A stretch of 24,466 nt of DNA from Flavobacterium sp. J372 (GTDB taxonomy: Bacteria; Bacteroidota; Bacteroidia; Flavobacteriales; Flavobacteriaceae). Below the pieces are notes generated by a model. That model searched no databases and was not told the origin of the DNA. It saw nothing but the letters and a program-made list of their open reading frames with translations. The stretch spans positions 1-24,466 of the forward strand of contig NZ_JAJOMZ010000002.1 of assembly GCF_024699965.1 (NCBI RefSeq), given 5' to 3'. A program made the translations under genes and the position numbers. This document shows positions 7,552-18,632 of the stretch, piece after piece; within the stretch, counting starts at the first letter, position 1, and each line of letters begins with the position of its first letter.

Positions 7552-9423
7552 TTATTTCTTCACGATAAGGAACTCTGAGCGGCGGTTCTGTGCGTGCTGC
7601 TCTTCGGTACAGTTGTCGCCGCACGGCACCTTAGGCTGGCTCTCGCCATATCCCTGGCCTGATATCCTGGCTTTGTTGATGCCGCGTGATATCACGTACT
7701 GCACTGCGCTCTTAGCCCTGCGGTTTGACAGGTTCATGTTGTACTGGTCACTGCCGCGTGAGTCGGTGTGGCCTTTTACCATAATCACCATGTTCGGGTT
7801 GGCTTTCAGCGCTTCTACAAGCTTGTCAAGCTCAAAGGCGCCTTCTTTGGTGATGTTGCTCTTGTCAAACTCAAAGTATACATCGTTCAGCACTACTTCG
7901 GTCTCGGTCACAATCTTGGCTATCTCGTTCAGGCTGGCGTCAATATTTACCGTGCCGCCTTTGGTCTTGGCTATCGGGAAGGTGTTGTTCTCATACCCTT
8001 CAACTGATGCCTGTACCGTGTAGGCCCTGTCACAGTCTATGGCATAGGTTACCTTGCCGTCTGCGCCTGTGGTGCGTGTCTCTATCACGTTGTTCTTCTC
8101 ATCAAGTATCGCTACTTTGGCCGAGGCAAGCGGTGCGCCTGTCTTGGCATCGCGTACCATCACGATGGCTTCCACTCCGCATACCGGCGTTGCTGTATAG
8201 AGCTGGTCTACCCCGCTGCGGTTGCTGGCAAAGAAGCCAAGGCCTTTCTTTTGGTTGATCGAGAAGGCGAAGTCGTCTTTTGGCGAGTTTACCGGCATGC
8301 CTACGTTCATTGCATCGCCGCCTTTGGCAAGGTCTATCACGAAGATGTCCATAGCGCCGAAACCTTTTCTTCCGTCTGAGGTGAAGTACAGCTTGCCGTC
8401 ATCGGCTATGAACGGGAAGTTCTCTGCGCCTTCGGTGTTTACCTTGGTGCCAAGGTTCTGCGGCTCGCCATAGGTGTTGCCTTCCATTACGGCTACCTTC
8501 CAGATGTCTGCCCCGCCTATCGAGCCTTCACGGTCGGATACGAAGTACAGCGTCTTGCCGTCTGCGCTTATCGAAGGGTTGCCTGTTGAGTACCTCTTGT
8601 CATTGAACGGAAGCGCTACGGGCTTGCCCCACTTGCCGTTTTCTTTTACTGACCTGTACAGGTATACCTGGCCTTTCTTGAGGTTGTTTTCCCTGTCTCT
8701 CTCAAACTTCTTTTCCTTGAAGCTTTCGCTTGAGAAGTACATGGTGTTGCCGTCAGCCGTTACGGCCACAGGGCCGTCATGCCACTTGCTGTTCACCTCG
8801 GCCACAGGGGTCGGGGCTGAGAAGGTGCCGTTGGCATTGTAGGTGGCTGTATAGATGTCAAGGTACGGCTGCTCGTTCCACCCGTAGGTTTTGCGGGCGG
8901 TGTTGCGTGCGCTGGTGAAGTACAATGTGTTGTCATTGGTCAATACCCCGCCGAATGAGCTGTATTTCGGATCATTGATGTCCATAAGCTTCTCATCAAA
9001 TAGCTTCTCCTGGTTCCTTAGCTTCGGAAGGTAGTCAGGGTCACGCTTGAAGATGATGGCACGCTGGTCATTCGGGGCTTTGGCCGCAAACTGCTGCATC
9101 TGCTTGTTGGCCTCGTCATACCTGCCCTCTGCCTTAAGCATCTGCGCATAGTTGTAGTTAAGCTCTGCATCTGCATTGCCGGCTATGGCTTTAGGGTACC
9201 ATTTTACGGCTTCTTTTGAGTTGAATACGTTGTAGTAGCTGTCGGCAAGCCTTCTGTATACATACGGGTCTTCGCTCTTTTCGGCTAGCTTCAGGTAGGC
9301 GTCTGCAGCCTCTACATATTCCAGCCTCTCATATAGCTTGTCAGCTTGTTCGGTATCCTTGTTCTGGGCGCTTACTGCCATCACCGATAGCAGCATCCCA
9401 AGGCTTATATAGATATTTTTCAT
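7552..9423 (-). CDS. OmpA family protein with TPR and PD40 propeller repeats (T9SS-associated)
   Basis: This intact 623-residue protein has a signal peptide cleaved near residue 19-20 (SVMAVSAQ). TPR-like helices follow at about 25-120, and a beta-propeller of PD40/WD40-like blades at about 150-405 (repeats of the type NPSISADGKTLYFVSDR and FPFIADDGKLYFTSDG). A carboxypeptidase-regulatory-like beta domain spans about 415-495, and a C-terminal OmpA domain about 510-620. The OmpA part shows the peptidoglycan-binding signature VKGHTDSRGSDQYN and LSNRRA. This architecture matches the PorE/OmpA-like periplasmic proteins linked to type IX secretion, which tie the outer-membrane machinery to the cell wall. 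It follows the PorP/SprF gene by 20 nt and is the last gene before a strong terminator. Paralogous proteins of this type are common, so I give no gene symbol. Confidence 0.92.
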   Translation of the reverse strand: MKNIYISLGMLLSVMAVSAQNKDTEQADKLYERLEYVEAADAYLKLAEKSEDPYVYRRLADSYYNVFNSKEAVKWYPKAIAGNADAELNYNYAQMLKAEGRYDEANKQMQQFAAKAPNDQRAIIFKRDPDYLPKLRNQEKLFDEKLMDINDPKYSSFGGVLTNDNTLYFTSARNTARKTYGWNEQPYLDIYTATYNANGTFSAPTPVAEVNSKWHDGPVAVTADGNTMYFSSESFKEKKFERDRENNLKKGQVYLYRSVKENGKWGKPVALPFNDKRYSTGNPSISADGKTLYFVSDREGSIGGADIWKVAVMEGNTYGEPQNLGTKVNTEGAENFPFIADDGKLYFTSDGRKGFGAMDIFVIDLAKGGDAMNVGMPVNSPKDDFAFSINQKKGLGFFASNRSGVDQLYTATPVCGVEAIVMVRDAKTGAPLASAKVAILDEKNNVIETRTTGADGKVTYAIDCDRAYTVQASVEGYENNTFPIAKTKGGTVNIDASLNEIAKIVTETEVVLNDVYFEFDKSNITKEGAFELDKLVEALKANPNMVIMVKGHTDSRGSDQYNMNLSNRRAKSAVQYVISRGINKARISGQGYGESQPKVPCGDNCTEEQHAQNRRSEFLIVKK

Positions 9424-9443
9424 GTCTTTCTCTGGCGTTTAGG

Positions 9444-10385
9444 TTAGAAATAACGTGGTGAACGGGATACTTTCTTCGGGAAGTTCAGGTCGAACAGCAG
9501 CATCACCTCGTGTGACGATGGCGTGGTCACGTTCAGGTCTGACACAATGTGGTCATACGCATAACCTATCCTCAGGTTCGGGGTGATGGCGTAGTTTACC
9601 ATCGCGCCGAAGCTGTCATCTATCCTGTAGGTGGCCCCTATCTCAAAACGCTCATAGAACAAAAAGTTGGCCGATACGTCAAAGCTCGGCGAAACGCCAA
9701 AGGCTGACTTGAGCAATCCTGATGGCTTGAACTTGATGTTGTCATTCAACTGGAATACATAACCCGCCGTTAAGAAGTAGTGCTGGGTCTCTGAGCCGAA
9801 CTGCCTCTCCTGCCCGTTGTCGGTTATGTCAAGGTGCTTGCTCTTGAGCATGTTCGGCACCGAGAAGGCTACATAGTAATTCTCTGTATAATAGAAAAAG
9901 CCTGCCCCTACGTTGAAATAGGTATTGTTGGTGTTCTCGCTGAAAGCCGGGTCATTGGCATCGGGTACGTTGTTCTGCCCGATATCGGTATACAGGCCTA
10001 CATCATGAAGCGTTAAGCCTGCCTTGATCCCCAGGGCCAGGCGGTGCTCACCTCCAAGGTTCAGCGTGTAGCTGAAATCGCCGTAAAAATTGGTCTCCTC
10101 CACCGGGCCTATCTTATCGTTTACTACCGATAAGCCTAAGCCTACATTCTTGCCTACCGGGCTGTGGCCCGAAAAGGTCATAGTGGTGGGTGAGTCTTCT
10201 ATGTCTACCCACTGCTTGCGGTATAACAGGCCAAAGGCTAAATTCTCCTTCGAGCCCGCATAGGCCGGGTTGATGACGTTCATGTTGTACATGTACTGCG
10301 TGTAGTGCGGGTCCTGCTGCGAATATCCCTCAGCAAAAAAACCCAACGCAGCCAACGCTGCAAAATATAGTTTCTTCATGTGCAT
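9444..10385 (-). CDS. PorP/SprF family type IX secretion membrane protein
   Basis: This intact protein of 311-313 residues has the PorP/SprF hallmarks. After the signal peptide (MKKLYFAALAALGFFAEGYS) comes QQDPHYTQYMYNMNVINPAY with AGSKENL, then a beta-barrel with strands such as GLGLSVVNDKIGP and a C-terminal LRIGYAYDHIVSDL typical of the family. It sits in the outer membrane. In Flavobacterium, SprF is needed for secretion of the adhesin SprB, and SprF-like proteins are paired with cargo carrying type B C-terminal domains, as the neighbouring gene here does. Two starts are possible (10385 and 10379); the second gives the cleaner signal peptide. It lies between the adhesin terminator and the PD40/OmpA gene. 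Confidence 0.93.
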   Translation of the reverse strand: MHMKKLYFAALAALGFFAEGYSQQDPHYTQYMYNMNVINPAYAGSKENLAFGLLYRKQWVDIEDSPTTMTFSGHSPVGKNVGLGLSVVNDKIGPVEETNFYGDFSYTLNLGGEHRLALGIKAGLTLHDVGLYTDIGQNNVPDANDPAFSENTNNTYFNVGAGFFYYTENYYVAFSVPNMLKSKHLDITDNGQERQFGSETQHYFLTAGYVFQLNDNIKFKPSGLLKSAFGVSPSFDVSANFLFYERFEIGATYRIDDSFGAMVNYAITPNLRIGYAYDHIVSDLNVTTPSSHEVMLLFDLNFPKKVSRSPRYF

Positions 10386-10550
10386 GTAATTTTCTTTGTA
10401 TATAGTTTCAGTTTATTAATGCTATAATTGGCTGTTGTTTAACGGAGAATGAAATTACATCCAAAAAAAACAACAGGCGTCAAGTTTAACAAAACTTTCA
10501 AACAAATACTACAAAAACTGGATTTTATTTATGTTAGGCTTTTGTTATGT

Positions 10551-10577
10551 AAAAACACCCTGCCCGGGGGCAGGGTG
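10551..10577 (-). terminator. Rho-independent terminator after the giant adhesin gene
   Basis: On the minus strand CACCCTGCCC pairs perfectly with GGGCAGGGTG around a very short loop and is followed by TTTTT. It begins 10 nt after the adhesin stop codon. It implies that the adhesin and the downstream PorP/SprF gene are at least partly transcribed separately, or that read-through is limited. Confidence 0.9.
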
Positions 10578-10587
10578 CCTACTTATA

Positions 10588-13500
10588 TTATTCTTCACGG
10601 TTGATGTAAACCCATCCTGTGGCTTTCTCTCCGTTGGCACGCTCAAAGCTGTAGAAATAAGTTCCCGTAGGAAGCTCATCACCACCTTTGCCCTGGCCAT
10701 GCCACTGGTCTGTATACGCACCGTAACTAAACACTTCCTGGCCGTAGCGGTTAAAGATGCTTATCTTGGTAACATCAAGCGCTGAAAGGTTAAATGTGTC
10801 ATTCTTACCGTCATTGTTTGGCGATATACCGCGCTGTACCATACAGGTTGTATTATCTACCTGTACAGGTACTGTTACAGCACAAGCGCCCGCAGCATTA
10901 GGGGTAACAATTACATTATAAGTGCCGGTTGCAGTAACAATAACCTCACGGCCTGTTTGGGTAAGCGGGTTGCCTGAAGGGTCAATCCAAGAGAAGGTTA
11001 CCGTATCTTCATTATACACTTCATCATTGTCAAAGTTAACTTCAAGCACATAATTGTTACCGTCACAACCCTGCTCTACAAATACATTTGGCACTGCGCC
11101 AATTGTTACTGTAAATGTTTCAGAGAAAGATGCACATCCACCATTAGCTGCTACGGTATTCCTTATTTCATAAGTACCCGGTGTACTTTGCGCAATATTA
11201 ATTTCTCCCGTAGTTGGGTTAATTACAAGTCCTGCTGTTGAAGAGAATGTACCACCAACACCGTCAAGCTGCGGAAGCGGATTAGTATCATCCTGGCAAT
11301 AAGAAGTATTATAACTAAATGTACCTACAAGCGGTGTAGTTATGGTTACATTAAAGCTTTCTTCATCTGTACAGTTGTTTGGTGCATTACCTGTTTGCGC
11401 ATAAATGTAAATTGTCTGGTCTGCAGTAATTACATCACCGGCATTAAGCATAGTGCCGCTGCCTCCGGGGCCTGTAAAGTAATCACCTACGGCAAGCGCC
11501 GGCAATGTGTATGGCCCGCATGAAGGAATGTTACCCGGGTTAACAACATTTGGCTGGATATTTATAGTTACAAGGAAATCCTGCTCTGCATCGCATATAG
11601 GGCTTCCTCCCGGCTCAAATACATAGATAGTCTGGGTTGTTGTAATCACGTCACCCGCATTTAGCATGGTACCTGTACCGTTAGGGCCTGTATAATAATT
11701 ACCAATTGTAAGCGCCGGAAGGGTATATGAAGCACAACGCTCTACATCAGCCGGGTCAACAATAACAGGTGCCGATGTTAGCGTTACATTAAAGCTGTCT
11801 TCATCAGTACAATTTGGCGTGGTCCCTGTTTGTGCATAGATGTAGATGGTCTGGTCTGTACTTATAACATCTCCTGCATTAAGCATTGTACCCGTACCGG
11901 CAGGGCCTGTAAAGTAGTTACCTACTGTGATGGCAGGAAGCGTATAAGTATTACAAGCCTGGACATCATCCATATCTGCAACTTGCGGAACTGTATATAT
12001 TGTAACAAGGAAATCCTGCTGTGCATCACATATAGGGGTGCTTCCCGGTTCAAATACATAAATTGTCTGCGTTGTGGTAATCACGTCACCTGCATTTAGC
12101 ATTGTGCCTGTACCATTAGGGCCTGTGTAATAATTACCAATAGTTAGCGCCGGAAGCGTATATGATGTACAACTTTCTACATCTGCCGGGTCCGGAATTA
12201 CTACTGCATTAGTAATTGTGAGATTAAAACTGTCTTCATCGGTACAGTTCGGCGTAGTGCCCGACTGTGCATAGATATAGATAGTCTGGTCTGTACTTAA
12301 CACATCTCCGGCATTTAGCATAGTGCCTGTACCGGCAGGGCCTGTAAAGTAGTTACCTACTGTTATGGCAGGAAGCGTATAAGTATTACAAGCCTGCACA
12401 TCATCCATATCTGCAACCTCAGGCTGCGGATTTATGGTCACAGTAAACATATGTTCATCAAAACACTGGTTGGCTGTACCTGCAGCAGCATACACATATA
12501 TTGGCTGCGTTTGTGTGATAACTGTATTAGCCGCAAGCATAGTACCGCCACCGTTTGGCTCTGTATAATAGTTACCTGATGTAAGCGCAGGCAGTGTATA
12601 GCTTCCGCAGTAAGTACCATCAGCAGGTTCATCAACTACCGGTACGGTTACTTGCGTAACAGTAACAGTTTTTGTTTCAGAACAAACTCCATTTGTAACT
12701 TTTACAGTATAAACGCCGCCGGCAGAGACCGTGATTGAAGGCCCCGTTTCTGCAGGAATAACCGGCCCATTGAATGTCCACTCATAAGTTACCGGATCAG
12801 TTCCCCAGTTACCGCCAGTTACGTTAATAGTACCCGTACTGCCCACACATATATCAAAATCAGACTCTATGGTAAACTGTGGTTTAGGCTGTACAATAAT
12901 CTTAAATGACTTAATTGCAGGCGGACATCCGGTAAGGATATTTGCCACCCTTACATATATTGTCTGCTCATTTTGCACTGTGTTAAGATATGATGTTGGC
13001 AGCGCATTTGCCACAACATTATTATCTGCATCCTCTTGTGTAGCATAGTACTTAACATCGTAGTTAGCCACTGTAAGCCCTGAAAGCATAGTTGCAGTGT
13101 TCAGCGAAAGATCAAACGTTGCAAACCCGCTGTTATCACACAACACAAGGTCATTAGGATTACCTACAGTTTCAGCAATATCAGGGTAGAATTCAACCAG
13201 GATTGAGTCTGTTCCTGAACATGTAGAACCAATATAAGATGCCTTAAGGGTGTAAGTACCAGGCTGCGTTACTGTAAGTGTAGGGCCTGTTTCAGGTAAT
13301 AGGGTTGTACCCAGAAGCCATTGGAATTCATAGTCAAGCGGGCTCAGGCCACTATCTAGTATTTGTTGCTGGCCGTCACATAGTGCAGTACCATTTGATA
13401 CAAGGAAGTCATCCGGAAGCTGAACCTCACCAAGGTCAAAGCTGCCGCCTCGTAAAAATACTGCAGAATTGAATGACTGGTCACGATAGTCTGCAATTAC

Positions 13501-16500
13501 AAGCTTGATGTGGTATACTGCACCCTGAATAACCGTTGCCTGTGCGGTAAGCATAGTAGTATTACCTATATAACCTATAGGTGAAGCATCAGGATTAGTT
13601 GCGTTGTAAGAACCGAAAAATTCAACATTTGCAGAGCCACAGCTGCTATTATACTGCCCATCTCTTATATTGGTCACAGATACCGGTATTGTAGTATTTG
13701 GTATAACTGCAAGGTTTTGTGACGTTGTTGATGGCAGAGGCCCCGTTAGGATAAATGCAAAGGCATCTGAATAACCACACTGGAACGTACCATATTCTGC
13801 TGATGCAAAAAGGAAGTCGAAACTCATATCTTCCTTAAGCGGAACGAAATCAAACTCAAGAACTGATGCGTTATACATTGTATCAGGATTACCATTTGCT
13901 GCATTGATAGCGCTCAAATCAGGGTCTCCAACCCATGCTGCAGTCTGGTTTCCGGCTGTATTGCCCGGATATGGCCCCTGAGCTTCAAAAATATTTCCTG
14001 TTGCCAGTACTATACCATCATCAAACGGGAAGTTTGAGCCATTTCGCGTAAAATAACCTATACCGTTAGTTTGTCCGTAATTTGTACCTGTACGGCCTTG
14101 TACGTTTGTGATGATTGCACATCCGCTGTTTACAAGAACTTCTTTTACCAGCTGCTCATAGGTGTATAGAGTACCATTAACCTTAATAGGTGGTTCAGGC
14201 GATGTTATACAAACCGTAAAGGTTGTTGTTTGGTTTGGCGTAGCAACGCTTGTATATACCCTTATTTTATATACAGCCCCAATCTCATAATCGTCATAAC
14301 GGTTTACATCCGGGTCACTACATATTATCTGGGTCATAGTACCACACTGGCTGCCTTTGTACACTACAAAATTAAGGTTGGTGCTTGAACCTGCAATGTT
14401 AAGCAGAGATATAGTATGTGATGTTGATGTAGCTGTAAACTGGAACCATACGTCATCATCTGCTGTTCCGGCACATGTTTTAGGCTCGGCTGATGCTGTT
14501 GCACCCGTAACCGTACCGGTAGCAGTAAGAAGGCATTGTGTATCTGAATTCACAGGAACAACTTTTGCATTAGCGCATTCATCATTCGCTATTTTAGTAA
14601 TGAATGTAAATGGCCCCGCCCAGCTGCTTGAACCATTTGTACCACCACAATTTGCACGTACATAGAACACATAGAATGTTGCAGGCTGAAGGTCTTGCGC
14701 TGTAAATGTTGGTAATGTGCCCGGTACAGGAGTACCAACCGTTGCTGCTGTAGGCGGCGCCAGGTTTGGCAGCTGTACTACAACATCCCAGCTTGTTTCA
14801 CCATTCATAGGTGTCCAGCCAAGTATAGCCGTAGTTTGTGTAATATCAGCAACCGGCGCTGCAAGGTTTTGCGGCTTGCGGCAGGTAACTACTTTTACAT
14901 TAATATTATCTATGGCAGCCGGTGGTTGTATACCGCCTGCGTTATTATTTCTCCATTCAAAAACAAGCCTGCGTGTAGTACCTTCATAGGCTTCTACGTT
15001 AGCTGTGTATGTGATGGTGGTCCAGTTGCTGCTTCCCAAGAAGTCTGTTCCCAGCCTCTGCCTGTTTGCAGCGTTACCTATTTGCGTACCCGGATTAGGA
15101 TTAAAATCTACCGGAACCATCCATACCCTGAAATAGTCATTAGCATCGCCTACGCTTTTCCAGTCAAATGTAACATCCACTTCATCTGCGCCCATTGGTA
15201 TTTCAAGGTCACGGTATGCCTGTACTACAGACTGGCTGGTCACACTATAAGTATTAGTAGCGCCATTATCGCTGGTTATATATAGTGAATTTGTCCCGCC
15301 ATTATTTACAGCATTACCTATAACCCATTTATTTACCTGGGTACCGTTGTTCAATGTCCATTTAGCAGGGAGTGTTTCAAAATTCTCATCCCATGTAAGT
15401 GGTGCAGGAATTTGTGGTGTAATAATAACTAATGGCCCAACCCAGAAACTGGCTCCGCTATCGCCACAGTTGCTTCTTACCCAAAGGTAATATGTAGTTG
15501 AAGGCTCAAGAGTAGTGATATTTGCATTAGTAGTAGTAATACCTGTTTCTGTAGGCTCTGTACTTTCTTGCGGTACCGTGTTTGATGTACTTAAATAATA
15601 ATCATATGTAGGCGTGCCAGAATTTGTTGGCGCAACCCATGTAACACTTGCCGATGTAGTTGTTACACTACCGACTGTAAGTGCAAGTGCGGTTGGTACC
15701 CGGCACGTGATTACCTGTACATTAATATTATCAATAGCTGCAGGTGGCTGCTGCCCTACAGTAGCATTATTCCTCCACTCAAACACAAGCCTTCTGGCCT
15801 GGCCGGCATAAGCTGTTGAGTTTATTGTAAAGCTTGATGTTGTCCAGGCCCCATTCTGGTTAAGTACACTTGCAACCTGCTGGCCGCCGTTTGCAGCAGT
15901 AATTTGTGTGCCTGGTGTCGGGGTAAATGTTGCAGGTACCATCCATACGCGCAAGTAGTCATTTGTACCACCTTCGCCCATTGCTCTCCAGTCAAATGTA
16001 ATACCAATTTCCTGAGCTGTGGCAGTGCCTAATGCTGGTATTTGTAAATCACGGTATATGTGGGTTACAGAAGCAGCATCAACAGTATATGCATTAGATG
16101 CTCCACCGTCGTTGCTTATATACATACCTGTAGTTCCGCCATTGCTTGCAGCTGTACCCACCACCCATTTGTTAGGCTGAGATGCATTATTACGTGCAAA
16201 ACCATTTGCCGGAAGTTCAAAATCCTGGTTGTACTCAAGTGCAGCAGGTATCTGCCCGCTATTAAAGTATATCGGGCCGGCTATAGGGCTGGTTTCATTA
16301 GTAGCAGCACATACAAGCCTTAGGTAAGCCACATAGCTTGAGTTGGGCTCTATTGTAATTCCTGTTGTAGGATTCACGCCAGTTGCTACCCATCCTGTTG
16401 TATCGCCAGTTGGTGCAGGGCTGCCTTCAGGAAGCAGTATATACTCCCATGTGCCGGTAGCAGGGCCGTCCCATCTTAGGCCGACAGATGTTGTTGTTAT

Positions 16501-18417
16501 ACTGTTTGTTACAATAGCCAAACCTGTAGGCGCAAGACACTTAGGATTTAAACAGTCAGTCACATCACTGTACAAAGAGCCTACGCTACCAGGCGTATTA
16601 ATTGCTTTAGTAAATATTGTCTGTGCAAATGGGTTTATGATTGAAATTCCCACTTCGTTCGGGAAATTACCTGCTGTGTCCCAGCGCAGCTCAAAAGGCA
16701 CACCGTGGCATAGCGGCACGTTTACGTTTACCGGCCCTGTGCCTGTCGGCAGGTTTAAGGTAGCAACTACTACACCGTTTTGCCTCACTGTTATAACAGC
16801 GCCTTCCCAGCCGGCAAAAGAATCTCTTAATACAAATGTATAGTTACACTGATCGGTTATCGGGCAGAAGCTAGTCTGGAACGTATATGGGCCTGCCCAT
16901 GCACTGAACGTGCCATTACCGCAATTTGCCCTTACCCAATACTGGTATTGTGTACCAGGTGAAAGATCCGGTGCATTAACCGTTGGCGTAGCTGTTACTT
17001 CTGTACCCGCACCTGAAGGTATCGGGCCTCCTGCAACATCAACATAATATTCCCATGAAGTAGCGCCTGCAGCCGTCCATGTAAGCTGTGCAGAAGCATC
17101 TGAAGGTACTATTGAAACATTTGTCGGCGCCTGGCAATTTACCCGCTGTACCGTAAGTGTATAAGGAGTTGTTTGTGATGATGCATTAGTAGCTATCACT
17201 ATATAATATGTTTGCCCGGCTGTTACCGGAAACAATGGAATATTTACAGGAGTTGTGGCACTTCCAGTACCACCCGCAGCACATTGAGTACCGATATTGG
17301 TACAACTGGTATAAATAAACATACCTGAATTAGGTCCATTGTTTGTCATGCTTACGCTTATGTTGCCTGTAAAATCTGCAGTATAAGCATATACAACATC
17401 ATTACCCGCAAGATAATTCCCTGTAGCATTACAGCCCGTTCCGGCTGTACCACTATAGTCGTTGCCAAACTGGGCTGTGTTGCTCGTTTCACTAAATGGC
17501 AATGTGGTAATAGCGCGCGGCGCAGCACAGGTAGCCCCATAAGCTACTGTACAAAAGATACCGGGTTGCTCCACGCACTTGGGTTATCAGGGCCGCAAAC
17601 AGCCCGTACATAATACTTATAGCACTTACCAGGCTCAAGCACCGGCTGGTAAGGCAGCGGGCCGCTGTATAATACACCTGAACCTACCGGCGCTGCAGCC
17701 TGCTCAATAATCTCAATTTCCCATTGGGTAGAGCCATTAGGGTTCCAGCTAAGGTTTGCAGTAGTAAGTGTTGGCGCTGTAGCAGTAGGGTTTAAAACCG
17801 GAAGACATTTTGACAACGCCCTTACATCATCAATCAGCCACCTGTCACTATTTGTGGTTGGGGCTTTCATCCAAAAGGCAATATAAACCTCCTGCCCGGC
17901 AAAACCACTTAGTGATAGTACCTTTTCTTTGTAGAGCAATTGTTGCGCACCTACACCTGCCAGTTCAGTCTCTGTCCAACCGTCGCTGTCTATCAGTGAG
18001 GTGTATGCTGCAAGATTTGATCCGTCAGGGTTTACGTTTGCATTTGATATCCTTACATCAAAAATACTCCCGTTTTCAGTCGCCTGCACAAGCCTTGTCC
18101 AGAAACGAAGTTCGGCATTTGCCGGCACGGTAAACTTTTTGGTCACCAACCAGTCTTCCGGGTTGCCACTCTCTACGTTGCCTCTGTTAAGGTAGGCAGC
18201 CTGGTCATCGGCAATAGCAGGGTATTCCCTGCCCGGAGTTGCATTACTGGCCTGCGGACTAAGGCCCCATGTGACATCTGTGCCAACATCATTCTGGTAT
18301 GCCATCCAGCCTGTCGGCAAAGCATCGCCATCATAGCGGAAATTTTCAAGGGGGAAGCTGTGCATAAGCTGCCAGTGAAAATACCATCATGAAAAGCATA
18401 AGGGTAATTTTTTTCAT
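10588..18417 (-). CDS. Giant multidomain T9SS cargo with type B C-terminal domain (two frameshifts)
   Basis: Reconstructed as about 2609 residues. The signal peptide is MKKITLMLFMMVFSLAAYAQ (start at 18417). In order follow a choice-of-anchor J/cleaved-adhesin domain, fibronectin III modules alternating with two further choice-of-anchor J domains, PPC-like domains, a choice-of-anchor L domain (DGIVLATG, SFDFLFASAEYGTF), Ig-like domains and six tandem repeats of about 73 residues. The C-terminal 85 residues (RGISPNNDGKNDTFN, ISIFNRYGQEVF, DELPTGTYFYSFE) match the gliding-motility/T9SS type B sorting domain. The product should be exported through the T9SS and held at, or released from, the cell surface, probably binding glycans or surfaces. 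Two indels break it. A fifth C (G on plus, 18350-18354) separates the signal peptide from LPLENF, and one base is missing at about 17553 (SNPVSF|TVAYGATC). A start at 18365 would lack the signal peptide. The ligand is unknown. Confidence 0.92.
11330..12650 (-). repeat. Six tandem ~73-residue repeats in the adhesin
   Basis: The encoded repeats share the pattern C-x-x-YTLPAL-x-x-GNYYTGP, then GTGTMLNAGDVI, TQTIYVY, C-x-DE and F-x-VTI. Repeats 2 and 4 are nearly identical, as are 3 and 5. Matching DNA landmarks are offset by exactly 435 bp (for example 11941 versus 12376, and 11646 versus 12081), which shows that a two-repeat unit was duplicated recently. Confidence 0.9.
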
Positions 18418-18520
18418 AGACTTATGTTTAGTTGATTTAGATTAAGTTCCCGAAAATAATGAAAATATTTATCCTTACCTCTTTAAAAGTGAACAGAATG
18501 TAATTTTTTACCAAAAAAAA

Positions 18521-18528
18521 CAAAATTA
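18521..18528 (-). promoter_or_regulatory. Candidate -7 element (TAATTTTG) for the adhesin gene
   Basis: On the minus strand TAATTTTG fits TAnnTTTG about 100 nt upstream of the adhesin start codon, within the 215-nt AT-rich spacer that separates it from the divergent LpxH-like gene. No clear -33 element accompanies it. Confidence 0.3.
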
Positions 18529-18609
18529 ATTACAAATGTTATGAATGTAAAGTTTGTAGGTATGCATAGTAAAAGTCTGCCTGAAAAAGGATAGTTGTAG
18601 TACAATCTC

Positions 18610-18617
18610 TATATTTG
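18610..18617 (+). promoter_or_regulatory. -7 element (TATATTTG) for the LpxH-like gene
   Basis: TATATTTG matches the Bacteroidetes -7 consensus and ends 15 nt before the ATG at 18633, giving a very short leader. Confidence 0.55.
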
Positions 18618-18632
18618 AAAAAATTTAAATCA

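Noticed and set aside
7613..9000. Plus-strand open frames opposite the PD40/OmpA gene
   Set aside because: Antisense shadows of a complete gene with clear domains.
11330..12650. CRISPR array
   Set aside because: The repeats are long, in frame and encode a conserved protein module without spacers.
14357..16843. Several plus-strand open frames of 60-166 codons opposite the giant adhesin gene
   Set aside because: They are antisense shadows of a long, well-supported coding gene with regular codon use; none has domain features.
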